This document shows positions 47,186 to 58,094 of a stretch of DNA of 64,000 bases, piece after piece (position 1 is the stretch's first letter; every line of letters begins with the position of its first letter). The DNA is from Thamnidium elegans. Lineage: Eukaryota > Mucoromycota > Mucoromycetes > Mucorales > Mucoraceae. Where the stretch lies: contig JAIXMG010000003.1 in assembly GCA_025201345.1 (NCBI GenBank), positions 992,001-1,056,000 on the forward strand, written 5' to 3'. A program made the position numbers and the translations under genes. The notes beneath the pieces are model-generated. The model was not told where the DNA came from. It ran no database searches and saw only the letters and a list, made by a program, of their open reading frames with translations.

Positions 47186-48593
47186 AAATAAATAAATTAC
47201 CGAAAGGCCAAATGTTATCGTATCTATTCAGTACACCCTTTTCCATACTAGCAGTAATACTAAATGGAAAATTTTCATTTGACTGATCTTGTTGCGAATG
47301 ATATTTCATTACAGTATAAAGTCTTTCTTGTTCAACACGTTCCAATTGCTGCAAAAGAAATAAATTAGTATGATGTCATATGGTGTTAAATTAATTTCTT
47401 ATTTTAGTATTTTATGTCATACTTAAAAAAAAAAATCTTGTGATACTAACCTCGTACATTTCAGCTAACTTTTTTGGTCCATTTTCAATATCCATAATAT
47501 CTCGAATCCAAGAAGGTAACACAAAGTTTCCATGTTTATCAACAGAACTTCCTGCCAACCCGAATCGAGGATGATGTGTATTATTAGAGACAGATGATAT
47601 GGATGACGACGATGATGCTGGTGATGATAAACTAGATGAAATAATTCCTTGTTCGTTTTGTAATCCCCATGGTAACCGAACATGAAATCTTTCTTTTAAT
47701 GGTCCGTGTGATAGTTCAAGGTTTTGACGTATGTTGGAGAAAAATGGATTTACTGAGGCGGAACTGCGATTAATATTAGTACTGGTTGGTAATGGTAATT
47801 GAATACTGTTGGGTCGTTTCACTCGTGCTTTGGCCTTGTCTTTGGATTCTTCTAGTGGTCCTGCGCATTGATCTGGATATAACTCACTAAATATTTTTAT
47901 ACCGCCTTTCGTAATAAAAAAAGATTAATTAGATTTCAACGGCAAGATTTACTACTATTTTTTTTTTTAAAAAAAAAGCTAACCTTGTAAATAGTTTAGT
48001 TGTCCTTTATAGCCGGCAGCACGTAGCTTGGATCCAAGTAAAATAGCTGTAGCCGAGTTACCAGAATCACTAGGTGAGTATGAATAATGATCGTAGAATA
48101 TAATATGTGTAGCGTTAGACCAATGCTTTAAATGATCTGCGGCTTTGTCATCATATTTAATAAGCTCACATACTTTCTCGATGGAATAAGAAGCACGTTT
48201 TAATAAGATAGAAGGTATAGAAACATTGATAGCAGATTTAATTCTACCAAGTACGAAATAATTAAATGATCTTAAATCAATAATTAATAAAGTTTCTGTT
48301 TGATTCATCAATTGATTTAATCGTTTACTATCGATAGGAGCTAAATCCTCGATCGGTTGACGGTAAAGTGGGGGTAACGTTTTCTTTGACCAACCAGTAT
48401 TTAGAGATTGTAACTGAAAGTTTTGTTGACGGGCTTGAATAACGTTTAGAAAGTCTTGATGAATGTTTGTGTTTGTTGCCAAGTTATAAGGTGTATTGTT
48501 TGCTGATGAAGAACAAGATTCATTATCACTAGCAGAGTATAAACTGTTATTATCGTTTACATGTCGAGTGGGTGATTCAAATGTAACGCTCAT
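45988..48593 (-). CDS. Rhodanese-PTP protein tyrosine phosphatase (Pyp/Ptp3-like), 759 aa
   Basis: A fungal MAP-kinase phosphatase type. Exons on the minus strand: 48593-47984, 47905-47451, 47348-47201, 47122-46803, 46734-45988 (2280 nt). The rhodanese/CH2 domain (about residues 90-210) has LLIIDLRSFNYFVLGRIKSA and INVSIPSILLKRA. Its loop reads IIFYDHYSYSPSDSGNSA, so the catalytic Cys is absent and the domain should only bind a substrate. A Ser-rich linker follows. The PTP domain (about 380-700) has NRYDNIWPFAYSRVRL, DYINANYIQY, YISTQGPLPTTFDDFWKLIW, the WTDFGVPDQP loop, the signature VHCSAGCGRSGTF and QTHRQFVFCYEAV. All catalytic residues are present. The C-terminal tail is Ser-rich and acidic. 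Confidence 0.93.
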
Positions 48594-49117
48594 TTTTTCT
48601 TTAATAATTTTTTGAGAAAAGATAATTTAAAAAGGTAAAAGTGGAATTTTTTTTTAAAAAAAATCTAGTTGCTCTTATAGTAAAAATTTAAAGTTGTTCT
48701 TTGCGTCATGTATATCGTTTTAAGTAATTACTCCTAATTTGGAATGGCATCTGAGTTTGATACACAAAAAAAAAAAAAAAATGAACATTTGAACTATGCA
48801 AAACCTTAGATAGCTTAAAAAATATTATTTAAACTAATCGTTTTATAGGATTCCTATTTTGCTTTCTTCTTATTACGCAATCGTTTTAATGTATTACAGG
48901 CTGCAGTAGCGTATAAAGTAAAACTAAAGCCAATAAACCCTTGAAACCAGACTGTCAAAAAGAAACAGAAAAAAAAGAAAAAAGATCAAGCCTAGATCTT
49001 TTTTCCTAATAAAGTTAATGTAGTTTTTTTAGCTTTTTGGATTTTTTTTTTTTTTTTTCATGATTTAGGGCAAGGGATTTTTGTTTATTTATATAACAAT
49101 TATACTACTTATTCTTT
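48594..49117 (-). other. Intergenic with a possible orphan terminal exon
   Basis: At about 48955-48858 the minus strand reads VWFQGFIGFSFTLYATAACN then LKRLRNKKKAK and TAG, preceded by a good acceptor (ttgacag). This looks like the last exon of a small single-span membrane protein. The stretch up to the next gene (49118) has no usable start exon, because the only ATG (49060) opens a poly-Lys frame without a donor. It is left as unresolved. Confidence 0.3.
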
Positions 49118-50242
49118 TTAACGAAGACGTTGAAATTGATCCTTATTATTCTTGAAGAATTTCTTTAAAGTTTGAGACTTAGCACGAAGGGCTTGCTCAA
49201 GATCATCGGAAGTTTTATCGGAACCTTTAGTATCAACAAAATTCCAATACTCGATCAAAGTCTTAATACAGTTATCGTTCAAATATTCTCCCAAAGGAAA
49301 CAAATAGGATCGGTCCTTGCCCTCAATGAGGCTGTGGTGGTTGGGTCTTTCCCTAAAACGATTATCACCATGTATGCGGTGTAAATAATTGTACATTTCT
49401 TGAGAATCGAATTGTTTATACGTCATACTTTTTCGCTCCAGGCCCTCACTAGCATACTCAACCAATTGCTCAGCTGTTATTATATGACGTCCAGTAAATT
49501 TGAATAGTATTTGATTTTTCTTTGGCCTGTCCTGACAATAGTCCGGATATGATAGGTTAAAAACAGCTGTGGCTAAATCACCTAAATCAATCGAGCACCA
49601 TTCTTTGTGTTTTTTAATTGTTAATTGTATTTGGTCATGGTCTTCAATCATAGGTCCAAAATAGTAAAAGAATTGATGAAAAATAGGTGCTTGAATAATA
49701 CAATAATTTTTATAATCAAAGTTATCCGCTACTTTTTTTTCAAGCTCAAGATACTGATTCAAGTTTTCCAACTTGTTTATTTTAGTAGTAATTTTTTCTT
49801 CTAATTTATCAATTCCCAAACTAAAAAGAAAAAAGTTTTAGTATCCTTTTCAAAAAAAAAAAAAAAAAAAAAGGGTTAAAAATATATATATACTTTACTA
49901 TGAAAGCATCGTCATATAACCAACTCCTTCTTCTTTTGCAGCATGAATTATCGCTTCTCCTTCTTTTAAACGGTTAGAAGAGTATTCTGGTATCAAGAAA
50001 ACGCAATAAACATCTTTCATAACAGCTTTCATCTCTTTCTTATCATCAAAACTTTTCATCTCAATAACCTTTCCTCCTAGCTTCTCCAAGTCTTGCAAAC
50101 CCTGACGCTTATGACATAATAGACGGAATTCAGTAACCGGTATTGATAGACTACTACTACGATTCCATTTGCTAACAAATTCATAAGCAATTGCATAACC
50201 AGCCAAACTATCCACATTGGTAATAACAATATACTTCTTCAT
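49118..50242 (-). CDS. NmrA-like NAD(P)-binding protein, 348 aa
   Basis: Exons on the minus strand: 50242-49899 and 49820-49118 (1047 nt). The N-terminus MKKYIVITNVDSLAGYAIAY is an atypical Rossmann start: the usual GxxGxxG is reduced to a NVDSLAG stretch. Then come FRLLCHKRQGLQDLEKLGGK, VFLIPEYSSNRLKEGEAIIH and AAKEEGVGYMTMLSYLGIDK, as in NmrA/HSCARG-type SDR proteins. The loss of glycines suggests weak or no cofactor binding. These proteins usually act as redox sensors or regulators. The C-terminal half is charged, and no partner is evident nearby. A poly-A tract fills the intron. Confidence 0.75.
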
Positions 50243-50791
50243 TTTTTTTATAAGTTTAAAAAAGGAATGCTTTTATTATTATTTTTCGTGTAAAATGTGT
50301 TCTTTATATACACAACAACGCACATTTTTGTGGGGAGGAGGGGGGGCGCCGTATAATTCGAAAGCCCGTGTACTTTTCCCACGTATCTCTCTGTTCAACA
50401 TACCAACGGGTATAACGGCTGTAACTTGTATCAGAACGGATTTATAAAAAAAAAACTTATTTAAAACTTGAATAAAACTTTGGGGATATTTATACTAATT
50501 GTATTTCGGTTATAATGTGTAGAACATGAAGCACAATTAACGGGAAATACTTGGGAAATAATGGAAAAAATACGCAACTATTTTTTTTAGTAAAAGTAAT
50601 ATTTATCTTATTTGAGCTGGAGATGTTGATAAGGGCTTCTAGTGTTTTCCAAACTAGAGTTCATGTTTTCTCTTGTTTTGAGTCACGGATTCCACGAAAT
50701 CAGGGTCTCAGTAACCTGATGCTATTTATCCTTCGAAAAACGTGATGACAATTATTATGTAGTAAAAAAATGTCTCAAAGCTATTTAATGT
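50243..50791. other. Intergenic, no gene seen
   Basis: A G-rich run on the + strand at 50330-50348 (ggggaggagggggggcgcc) stands out in AT-rich DNA. No gene supported. Confidence 0.6.
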
Positions 50792-51850
50792 TTGAATAAC
50801 TTCTGCTCTCTTTATAAATTGTATATGATTCTCAATGCCGAAAATAGGGAGCAAATTACGGAGGAAAGTTTCACAGAATTAAGCCCTGAATTAAATGAAC
50901 AAGAGATCCGTGTTTGCATGTTACTGTATTGCTCACTGATTGTATATATATCACCGAAAGATAAGTGCTATTTGGTTATTTATCTACTACCTTTTGTGAT
51001 TCTAGCAAATGATCTGTTACAATGTTGTGGATACTCTCGTTTTATGGCAAAAGTATGTCCACTACTTGCTATCCAACAAAATAGCTTTAAAATAGATAGT
51101 ACATCTGTTTGCCGCTTATTTTGTATACCAAGTGATAACCGGTTTCGAATTTATGATTTTGGAGGAGAGGTTATTGTTTCCGATATAATTGCTCGATCTT
51201 GTAAAGATGCTGTTTTTAATTCTTTTTTCGACAGATCAAGTATCGAAAGAGTATGTCGTTTACATTGTTTAAATTTTGCTCACAATGTAACTATAATGTC
51301 TGGTATGAAGTACGTCAAGTTTTTTGGTACGAAGAAAAATAAATTGGCGGTAATTACCAGTACAATGAAAAAGGAATTAAGCAGTAATCTTTGCTAGGGA
51401 GATATTCGAAGACAATAACTGAAAGATAATGTAATATTACGTGCTGAAATTGACAATCTTAAACAAGTAATTAATGAAGCCGCGCAAAACCTAAAGAGAC
51501 AAGCTTTAATTATCAAAAATAGAGATTTCAGTCAAGCGATTATCAATTTAAAACAATATTGGTCTCACGCGCGTCCTTTAACTCAAGATCAAAGCGTCCG
51601 AAACGATCAAATATATAATTTTATCAAACAATTGGAAAATAACAGACAAGTCGTGCATCACTCTACAATATTAAAAAAAAAAAAAAGACTATCGGATGCT
51701 CGTTATCGTCAGTTCACCTGTCGATTGACAGTGCAATATAGAAACTCGCAATGCACCATCCCAACTGAACCTACCAATAATCGCCGTACACTTGATAAAA
51801 AGCCATTTATAGCTAAGGCGGAACGTATAAAAGGTTTAACTATCACTTAA
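50792..51850 (+). pseudogene. Broken ORF of an unknown repeat family
   Basis: One frame stays coding-like for about 350 codons but carries two stops close together (TAG 51395-51397, TAA 51419-51421). The first part has hydrophobic and Cys-rich stretches (ADLLQ-like LLPFVILANDLLQCCGYSRF, DSTSVCRLFCIPSDNRFRIY) and DRSSIERVCRLHCLNFAHNV. The second part is coiled-coil (RAEIDNLKQVINEAAQNLKR) then basic. Style and context (next to genes but unlike them) suggest a transposon-borne Mucorales repeat-family ORF. No catalytic motif seen. Confidence 0.45.
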
Positions 51851-51971
51851 AATTACACAACAGGTACGTAAGTTGAACTAATTTGTGACTCCCCACTTAA
51901 AATAAAAAAACAGTTTTTTTTTTTTTTTCATGTTCTTTATTTTTAACCACATCAAGTATTAAACTAGTCTA

Positions 51972-53069
51972 ATGTCACTTTTATCCAAAGTCACCCGTTG
52001 CATGAGAACTATTGCTCCTTTAGAGTTAGCAGAATCTTCTTGGGATAATGTTGGCGTTTTAGTTGGTAAAATGCCCGTTCTTTTTTTATTCTTATTATTA
52101 TAAACTTGCCTTTGACTTGACATATTTTATTAGAGCCACCTTTTCCTTCACCTAAGCAAAGCAAAGTATTTTTAACTATTGATTTAACCCACCAAGTACT
52201 TGAGGAAGCACTTTCTGACCCAAAGGTTTTTACTTTATTTTGGTTAGTACGCGTGTGTGTATTTCTAAGCAAAATTATATATATTTAGGTTGGTACTATT
52301 GTTGCGTATCATCCTCCCATTTTTAGTTCCATGAAACGTTTAACTTCAGCTGACGTCAAACAAGATATTATCTTGAAAGCCATTGCACGCGGTGTTGGTA
52401 TTTACTCACCTCATACCGCTTGTGATAATTGTGCTAACGGAGGTAAAGCAATAAAAAAAAATCTAGATGAATACTTGTCAGAAACCTCTAACTTTTTTTT
52501 TTATATATATTACAAAGTGAATGACTGGTTAGCTAGTGGACTTGGTAAAGGTACTTGTAAACCAATTACGCCCTCTGTAAATCCTCCTGTCGGACAAGAA
52601 GAATCTGGCTCTGGTCGATTATTTACATTTGAAGAACCTACTAACTTGATGACAATTGTTGAACGTGTCAAGAAATTAATTGGATTACCTCACGGTAAAA
52701 TTTGTTGTTATTTTGGTTATTGGTTTATGTATATTTATTTTATTTTCATTAGTTCGTTTGGCTACTGCTGAAAAGAATACTATGGTCAAAACAGTAGCTA
52801 TTTGTGCTGGGTCTGGGTCATCTGTTTTAGGTCCTATTAGTGCCGATCTTTATTTCACTGGCGAGATGGGACATCACGATGTTTTAGCTGCTTTAGCTAA
52901 AAATACCAGTGTTATTTTATGTGAACACACAAACACAGAACGTGGGTACCTTTCTGCTGTCTTAAAACCTGCCTTAGAAAAAGAATTAGCCAATGAAACA
53001 TCTGAAGAAGGTGAACCAATTCAAGTGATTGTATCAAAGACAGATAAAGACCCTCTTGTTGTTGTATAA
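51972..53069 (+). CDS. NIF3: NIF3/YbgI family protein, 277 aa
   Basis: A conserved NGG1-interacting-factor-3 family protein with a di-metal centre; its substrate is not settled. Exons 51972-52065, 52134-52225, 52289-52442, 52518-52694, 52753-53069 (834 nt). It begins with the family block LAESSWDNVGVLV, then VFLTIDLTHQVLEEALSDP and VGTIVAYHPPIFSSMKRLT (metal-binding His in YHPP). GIYSPHTACDNCANGGVNDW replaces the usual HT-D-..GG-ND-L block. The C-terminal KTVAICAGSGSSVL and DLYFTGEMGHHDVLAA supply the remaining ligands (E and H). Intron 2 uses a weak donor (gttttt), the only one keeping the frame. Confidence 0.92.
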
Positions 53070-53073
53070 ATAA

Positions 53074-53096
53074 AATAAAATAAAATAAAATTATAA
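53074..53096 (+). repeat. (AAATA)n pentanucleotide repeat in the NIF3 3' region
   Basis: About five copies of aaata/ataaa directly after the NIF3 stop codon. It overlaps several possible poly(A) signals and lies in the 111-bp gap to the convergent acyl-CoA dehydrogenase stop. Confidence 0.7.
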
Positions 53097-53180
53097 TTTA
53101 CAAATTTTTATTTTTATTTTTTTGTCAAAAAGTGTTGTATGTGTATATATAAGAAGGTAGCAAAAAAGATATAATTAATT

Positions 53181-54862
53181 TTACTTGTACTTGTTACCAA
53201 TGATTTTGGCAATAGTTTGAAGTTGGATGTTGTTGGTACCTTCATAAATGGCACCAATCTTAGCATCACGGTAGAACTTTTCAACACCAGTTTCACGAAC
53301 GAAACCGTTACCACCCATCCATTCAATAGCGTAAGAACTAGCCTTCTCAGCTACCTTGGCAGCGAGCCACTTGGCCATAGCAGCCTCCATAACGAAAGGC
53401 TTACCTTCCTCCTTCAAACGAGCAGCGTTATAAGTCAAGAGCTTGGCAGCTTCAATCTCAACTGCGACTTCGGCATATTGATGTTGCATAGCTTGGAATG
53501 TACCAATAGCTTGACCGAATTGCTTACGTTCCATCATGTAAGGCAAAGCAATATCAAAGGCACCTTGTGCACAACCGATCATTTGAGCGGCAATACCAAT
53601 ACGACCTTCGTTCAAGGAATCAATAGCGTACTTGTAGCCTTCACCAACCTTACCAAGAACGTTCTCCTTGGGGATTCTAACATCGTCAAAGTTCAAGACA
53701 CAAGTAGAAGAAGAGCGAATACCGAGCTACAGTTAAAAAAAAAAAAAAGTGTTAAATTTTTTTTTATATGTAAAGGTGTATATACATGTATAAATTACCT
53801 TCTTTTCCTTCTTAGCAATTTCAACACCCCATTCCTTTTCAACAATGAAGGCAGTGATACCCTTGTAGCCCTTGGAAGGATCACTAAAAGAAAAAAAAAA
53901 GGATATTTTAGGTTAATAAAAAATGACCAGGTCAAGTTTCACAAAAAAAAAACATTTACACGTTGGCAAAGATGACAAAGATATCAGCTTCGGCAGAGTT
54001 ACTGATCCACATCTTACCACCGTTCAAGATATAATGATCACCCTTATCTTCAGCACGAGATTGAAGAGCAAAGGCATCGGAACCAGCACCGGCTTCAGAG
54101 ATACAGAAACTACCAACGGTACCAGTAGCAAGACGAGTAAGATACTTTTCCTTGAGCTCGTCAGAAGCATATTTACGAATGACGGTGTTAGTCAAGGTGT
54201 TCTAAAAAAGGTAACGTAAGTTTATTTGTTCCTAAATTGATACAATATAAAAACTTACGTGAATATCACATAAAGCACTAATAGAAGGATCAATCTTGGC
54301 AAGTTCTTTATCAAATACACGTTAGAAAAAAATAATTATAGACGTTCTATATGTATATAAATTACCTTCAACAGCCAAGATAGCAGCCATAAATGAACAT
54401 TCAGCACCTCCATATTCAGCAGGAGTTTCAAGACCCATCAACTATATATATATATATATACGACAACAAAAAGTTAAAAATCTTGAAAAAAAAAAAAAAA
54501 AACCCCCCTTTTTCTTTTATACTTACACCATTCTCGAACATGGCCTTGATAATATCCTTATCCATAAGCTCAGCCTCGTCCATCTCTTGAACCTTGGGTT
54601 GAACAACCTCACGAGCAAATCTGGAAACGGTATCTTTGAGCATTAACTCTTCTTCAGTGAATGAGTGTAAAGAAGTAGGAGCATCATTAGCAGTAGGAAC
54701 AGAGAAGGTTAAAGCAGCGTAGTTACTGTATGGATCAAATTAGGAATAAAGTAGGAGTTTAATGATAACAAATAAAACTTACCGCTTAGCAGCTTGACGC
54801 GCGATATTAGAAACAGAAGAACGAGCAACAAGTTGAGGAAGACGTTGAGTAAGTTTGAACAT
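53181..54862 (-). CDS. Short/branched-chain acyl-CoA dehydrogenase, mitochondrial, 424 aa
   Basis: A FAD enzyme oxidising short or branched acyl-CoAs (valine/isoleucine or fatty-acid catabolism) and passing electrons to ETF. Exons on the minus strand: 54862-54783, 54725-54527, 54441-54366, 54305-54259, 54201-53960, 53883-53799, 53726-53181 (1275 nt). The N-terminus [20 protein letters not shown] is a typical mitochondrial presequence. Family signatures: [18 protein letters not shown] (residues near 165), [59 protein letters not shown] and [29 protein letters not shown] carries the expected catalytic Glu. It resembles ACADSB; ACADS is the alternative. Codon use is C-rich, suggesting high expression. 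Confidence 0.93.
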
Positions 54863-55427
54863 TATATAAGAAGTTTATTTCTGTTAAAGGGACAAAAACA
54901 AGAAGAAGAAAAGAGAAAAAAAAAAGTGTGGGGAGGGATTTTTATAGACTGGTCTTTTTTTTTTTTACTTTCCCACGGTTCATGCAATTCATTGAAACAG
55001 TAAATTATTTATCTTTTTACTTCTAATGACTTTTTTTTTCATATATATAGCGCAAAACAAGAAGAATAAGGTACTACTAGTATTATACAGTATAATTTAC
55101 CCTTTTTTTTAAATCCGCTACATTTTGTTACGTGTATATCTTTTTCTTTTCTTTTTTTTACAAATATTTCCCACATTCTTTTTGAAAATAGTGTAATAAT
55201 TAAAGGTGTTACCCTTTTTTTCATCCAATGGCCACGTCAGAAATCATTTAACCCTTTTTATTTGTTTACGCAAGATTAAAAGTTTAGCCTCCAAGTTTAC
55301 TTCAATTTCCAAAGTGAGCATATATATATATGGCTGACTTTTAAAAAAAACATGAGTCCCTTTTTTCGCATGAGAATATACAGTACATGTGCCGTATATT
55401 TATTTATTACTAATATGTAATTGTAAA
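54863..55427. other. Intergenic, no gene seen
   Basis: Spacer between the acyl-CoA dehydrogenase start and the ORC4 3' end. AT-rich with several T/A homopolymers. No gene supported. Confidence 0.6.
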
Positions 55428-56885
55428 TTATGCGCCACCAGTTCCCCATTTTTTAACCATAGAAGGGCAATTGTACTTCAATACAGCTTCAGTCACTTGA
55501 GCCTGTTCCAACATAAGCTTTGTCATTCTGTATTCTTTTGGACATTTTCCAGCAACATCAGTAGGACAAACTAGTTCAAACATCTGAAGATTTTCAAATG
55601 CCTTTAAAGCAACAGGACGTTTATATAATTTCATACCAAATCCCATTCCTTTTACTTGTGTTTCGTTCATAAAGTCCTTATATTCGTCATATACCATTTG
55701 AAAATTAAATGAGAGTACATCCTTTTCTAATAACTTTTTCATACTAATGATCAAGATAAGTTCTAGTAAAGATATTCCTGTTAATAATTCTGTCTTGGAG
55801 TCTGCTCTTTGCACTAGACTGGATTCAAGGAAATCTTCCGCTAATAAAAATGGCTGTGTTTTACTTAATTTACAAACTGGTGGAAACTATATCATTATAA
55901 ATTAGTCTTGACAACAGTTTCTTTTCTTTAACATTTTACTTACACATATTTTATGAAACATTCTAATATCTTTTGAAAGATCGAAAATACGTCGTAAAAT
56001 ACCATTGACAATAGGATTTTGAAATAATTCTTCCAATGAATCATTAAATGGTTTATTTTCTTCTTCATCTGACGGTAATAAAAGTGTGCCTTTAGCGACC
56101 TCGATAAACTGACCAAAATTAGATGAAGGAAACAAGTAAATTTGACGATGAGAAAATCGAGACTTGACACGCTTTTCTAATAAATCGAGTGTATCCAATC
56201 GACAAGTCAATCCAATAACTGCCATAGGATTTTGTGCGCTTTGTGCTGCATCAAATAAGTTGTATAATAATGCTTGCTTTGGATGCTGTGCAAATAAATC
56301 AAATTCGTCTAGAATAAATACAACTGGTAATGATGATTTGTCCCCAGATTTTAATAAGGATAATAAATAATCAAATGAATCTGCAAATGATGTCTATACA
56401 TATATCTTAAGTATTTTTTAAGAAAACCAAGTTTAGTTTTCGTCTGTATTACTTACAAAACTACGATCGCTTTGATCTTGTTCAATGGCTAATTGACGTG
56501 CAATCTCATTTAATGCGAGTCTATCGTTTGTTTCTGTTAACCCATTTAATTTCACAATACAAAACTCATTTTGTAGTTTCTGCAAGTCTCGTAATACTGT
56601 TCTAACCAAAGCTGTTTTTCCCGTTCCTCTATTTCCGATTAATAAACAGGAGTTACTTTCTCCTGAAGTTACCGTTTGCTTTACTAATTTATAAAGTGTA
56701 TTGTATTCTGAATCTAAGTTGTAGAGTTGAGACGGTAACTCGATTCCATTTAATCTCGCTAATAATAAAGCATGCGTTTTAATAATATTGTGTGGTGCAT
56801 GTTTTGGTGTTTGTTCTAATGTTAATTTAGCAACCTTGTCTTTTATATTGGAACTTTCTATTTGATCAAAAGTACGCTTTGACAT
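55428..56885 (-). CDS. ORC4: Origin recognition complex subunit 4, 445 aa
   Basis: An AAA+ subunit of ORC, which binds replication origins and loads MCM. Exons on the minus strand: 56885-56457, 56393-55944, 55886-55428 (1338 nt). Walker A is LLIGNRGTGKTALVRTVLRD (about residues 83-102) and Walker B is LPVVFILDEFDLFAQHPKQA (about 160-180). Then come a sensor-1 type block AVIGLTCRLDTLDLLEKRVK, SRFSHRQIYLFP with the arginine-finger region, and a winged-helix C-terminal half (MVYDEYKDFMN, ALKAFENLQMFELVCPTDVA). Length fits metazoan and filamentous-fungal Orc4 (about 430-450) without the fission yeast AT-hook extension. Confidence 0.93.
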
Positions 56886-57392
56886 TATATATTATGTATT
56901 TTTTTAAACGTAACTTTTCTTTATTGAGTGCCTTCTTTTTTTTTTTAAAGAAAAAAAGTGTACATAAGCGTGACTTGATGTTTCTTTAGACCAGTCACGG
57001 TTTTTAAAAAATAAAGCAGGTTTACTACATTCGGATACACGTTAAGAGTTTTTGCTAACTCGAGTAAATGCGTTGCATTTTTTCAGGTCCCAAGAAGCTA
57101 TACTGTTCTTAACAATATAAATCGCTGATAGTTGGCGTGTGATCACGCTAAATGCTGCCTAAAAAAAGTCGATTAATATATATATAAATTTGACGTAAAA
57201 AAGAAGGGGAGGCATCGCATATGGCATCGCATATAGATAGGGGTATCGAACGAGCACCATATACAGTAGCCGCTCCGATTTAAGGGATTCACTTCGTATT
57301 ATAGATCCTTATAATACGTATATATATAAAACAATACATCTACTTGTGAAAAAGTAGTTTATCCATTTGTAGAGTAGTCTTAACTTGCTACA

Positions 57393-57431
<39 letters not shown>

Positions 57432-58094
57432 TACATAATTACCGATAAATTGCAATGAAAGAAGAAGAGGTATTATGCATCGTTAATATATATATACGTA
57501 TACACTCTCCCGAGCGTAAAATTCAATAGTCAGCGGTACCTTAAATATAACGAGTTAAAAACTAGGATTAACCATATTGTTAATTAATAACCAGCTTCCC
57601 GCAGTTATAATATACACTGTCAAATGGAGGCTTCACTTTTTCATAATGATACTATTTATTAAAAAAGGTCATAAACTCCCAGTTTGTAAAATTATAAATT
57701 GTTGAAGAGAGAGGGAGAGAGAGAAGCTACCTTATCAGTAGCCTCTTGTAAGGGTATACTCATCAAATTAAGAGTACCAATAAGATTTCTTCTTTTCAAG
57801 AAAATTTGACGCGTCAAAAAATCACCAAAAAAAAGGGGCATAATATGCTATCAAAGAATTACTAGATTGGGAAAATGTTACAACGACTGTTATATAAACT
57901 ATTTGACTGCTTTTAGTCATACCGACAACAAGGATGCATTTTTCTTTTGCGTGTGATCTATCTTTTTTTTTTTGCATGTGAAAGAAGGTATTAGTGAATC
58001 CGGGGTAATAAAAGGTCCACGGCTCGAACATCTTTTTATTTTTCTCCCCCTTTTTCTTTAATTTTATACTTTTCTTCTCTCTCTATCAATCTTT
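56886..58094. other. Divergent promoter region with repeats
   Basis: About 1.2 kb between ORC4 and the hydrolase. Contains a direct repeat ggcatcgcatat (two copies, 57212-57235), an A tract of over 30 (57391-57427) and a purine repeat at 57705-57724. ORFs here are short and unsupported. No RNA gene recognised. Confidence 0.6.

Noticed and set aside
53217..53975. 252-codon + strand ORF opposite the acyl-CoA dehydrogenase
   Set aside because: Antisense shadow of biased exons; it also runs through the real gene's introns.
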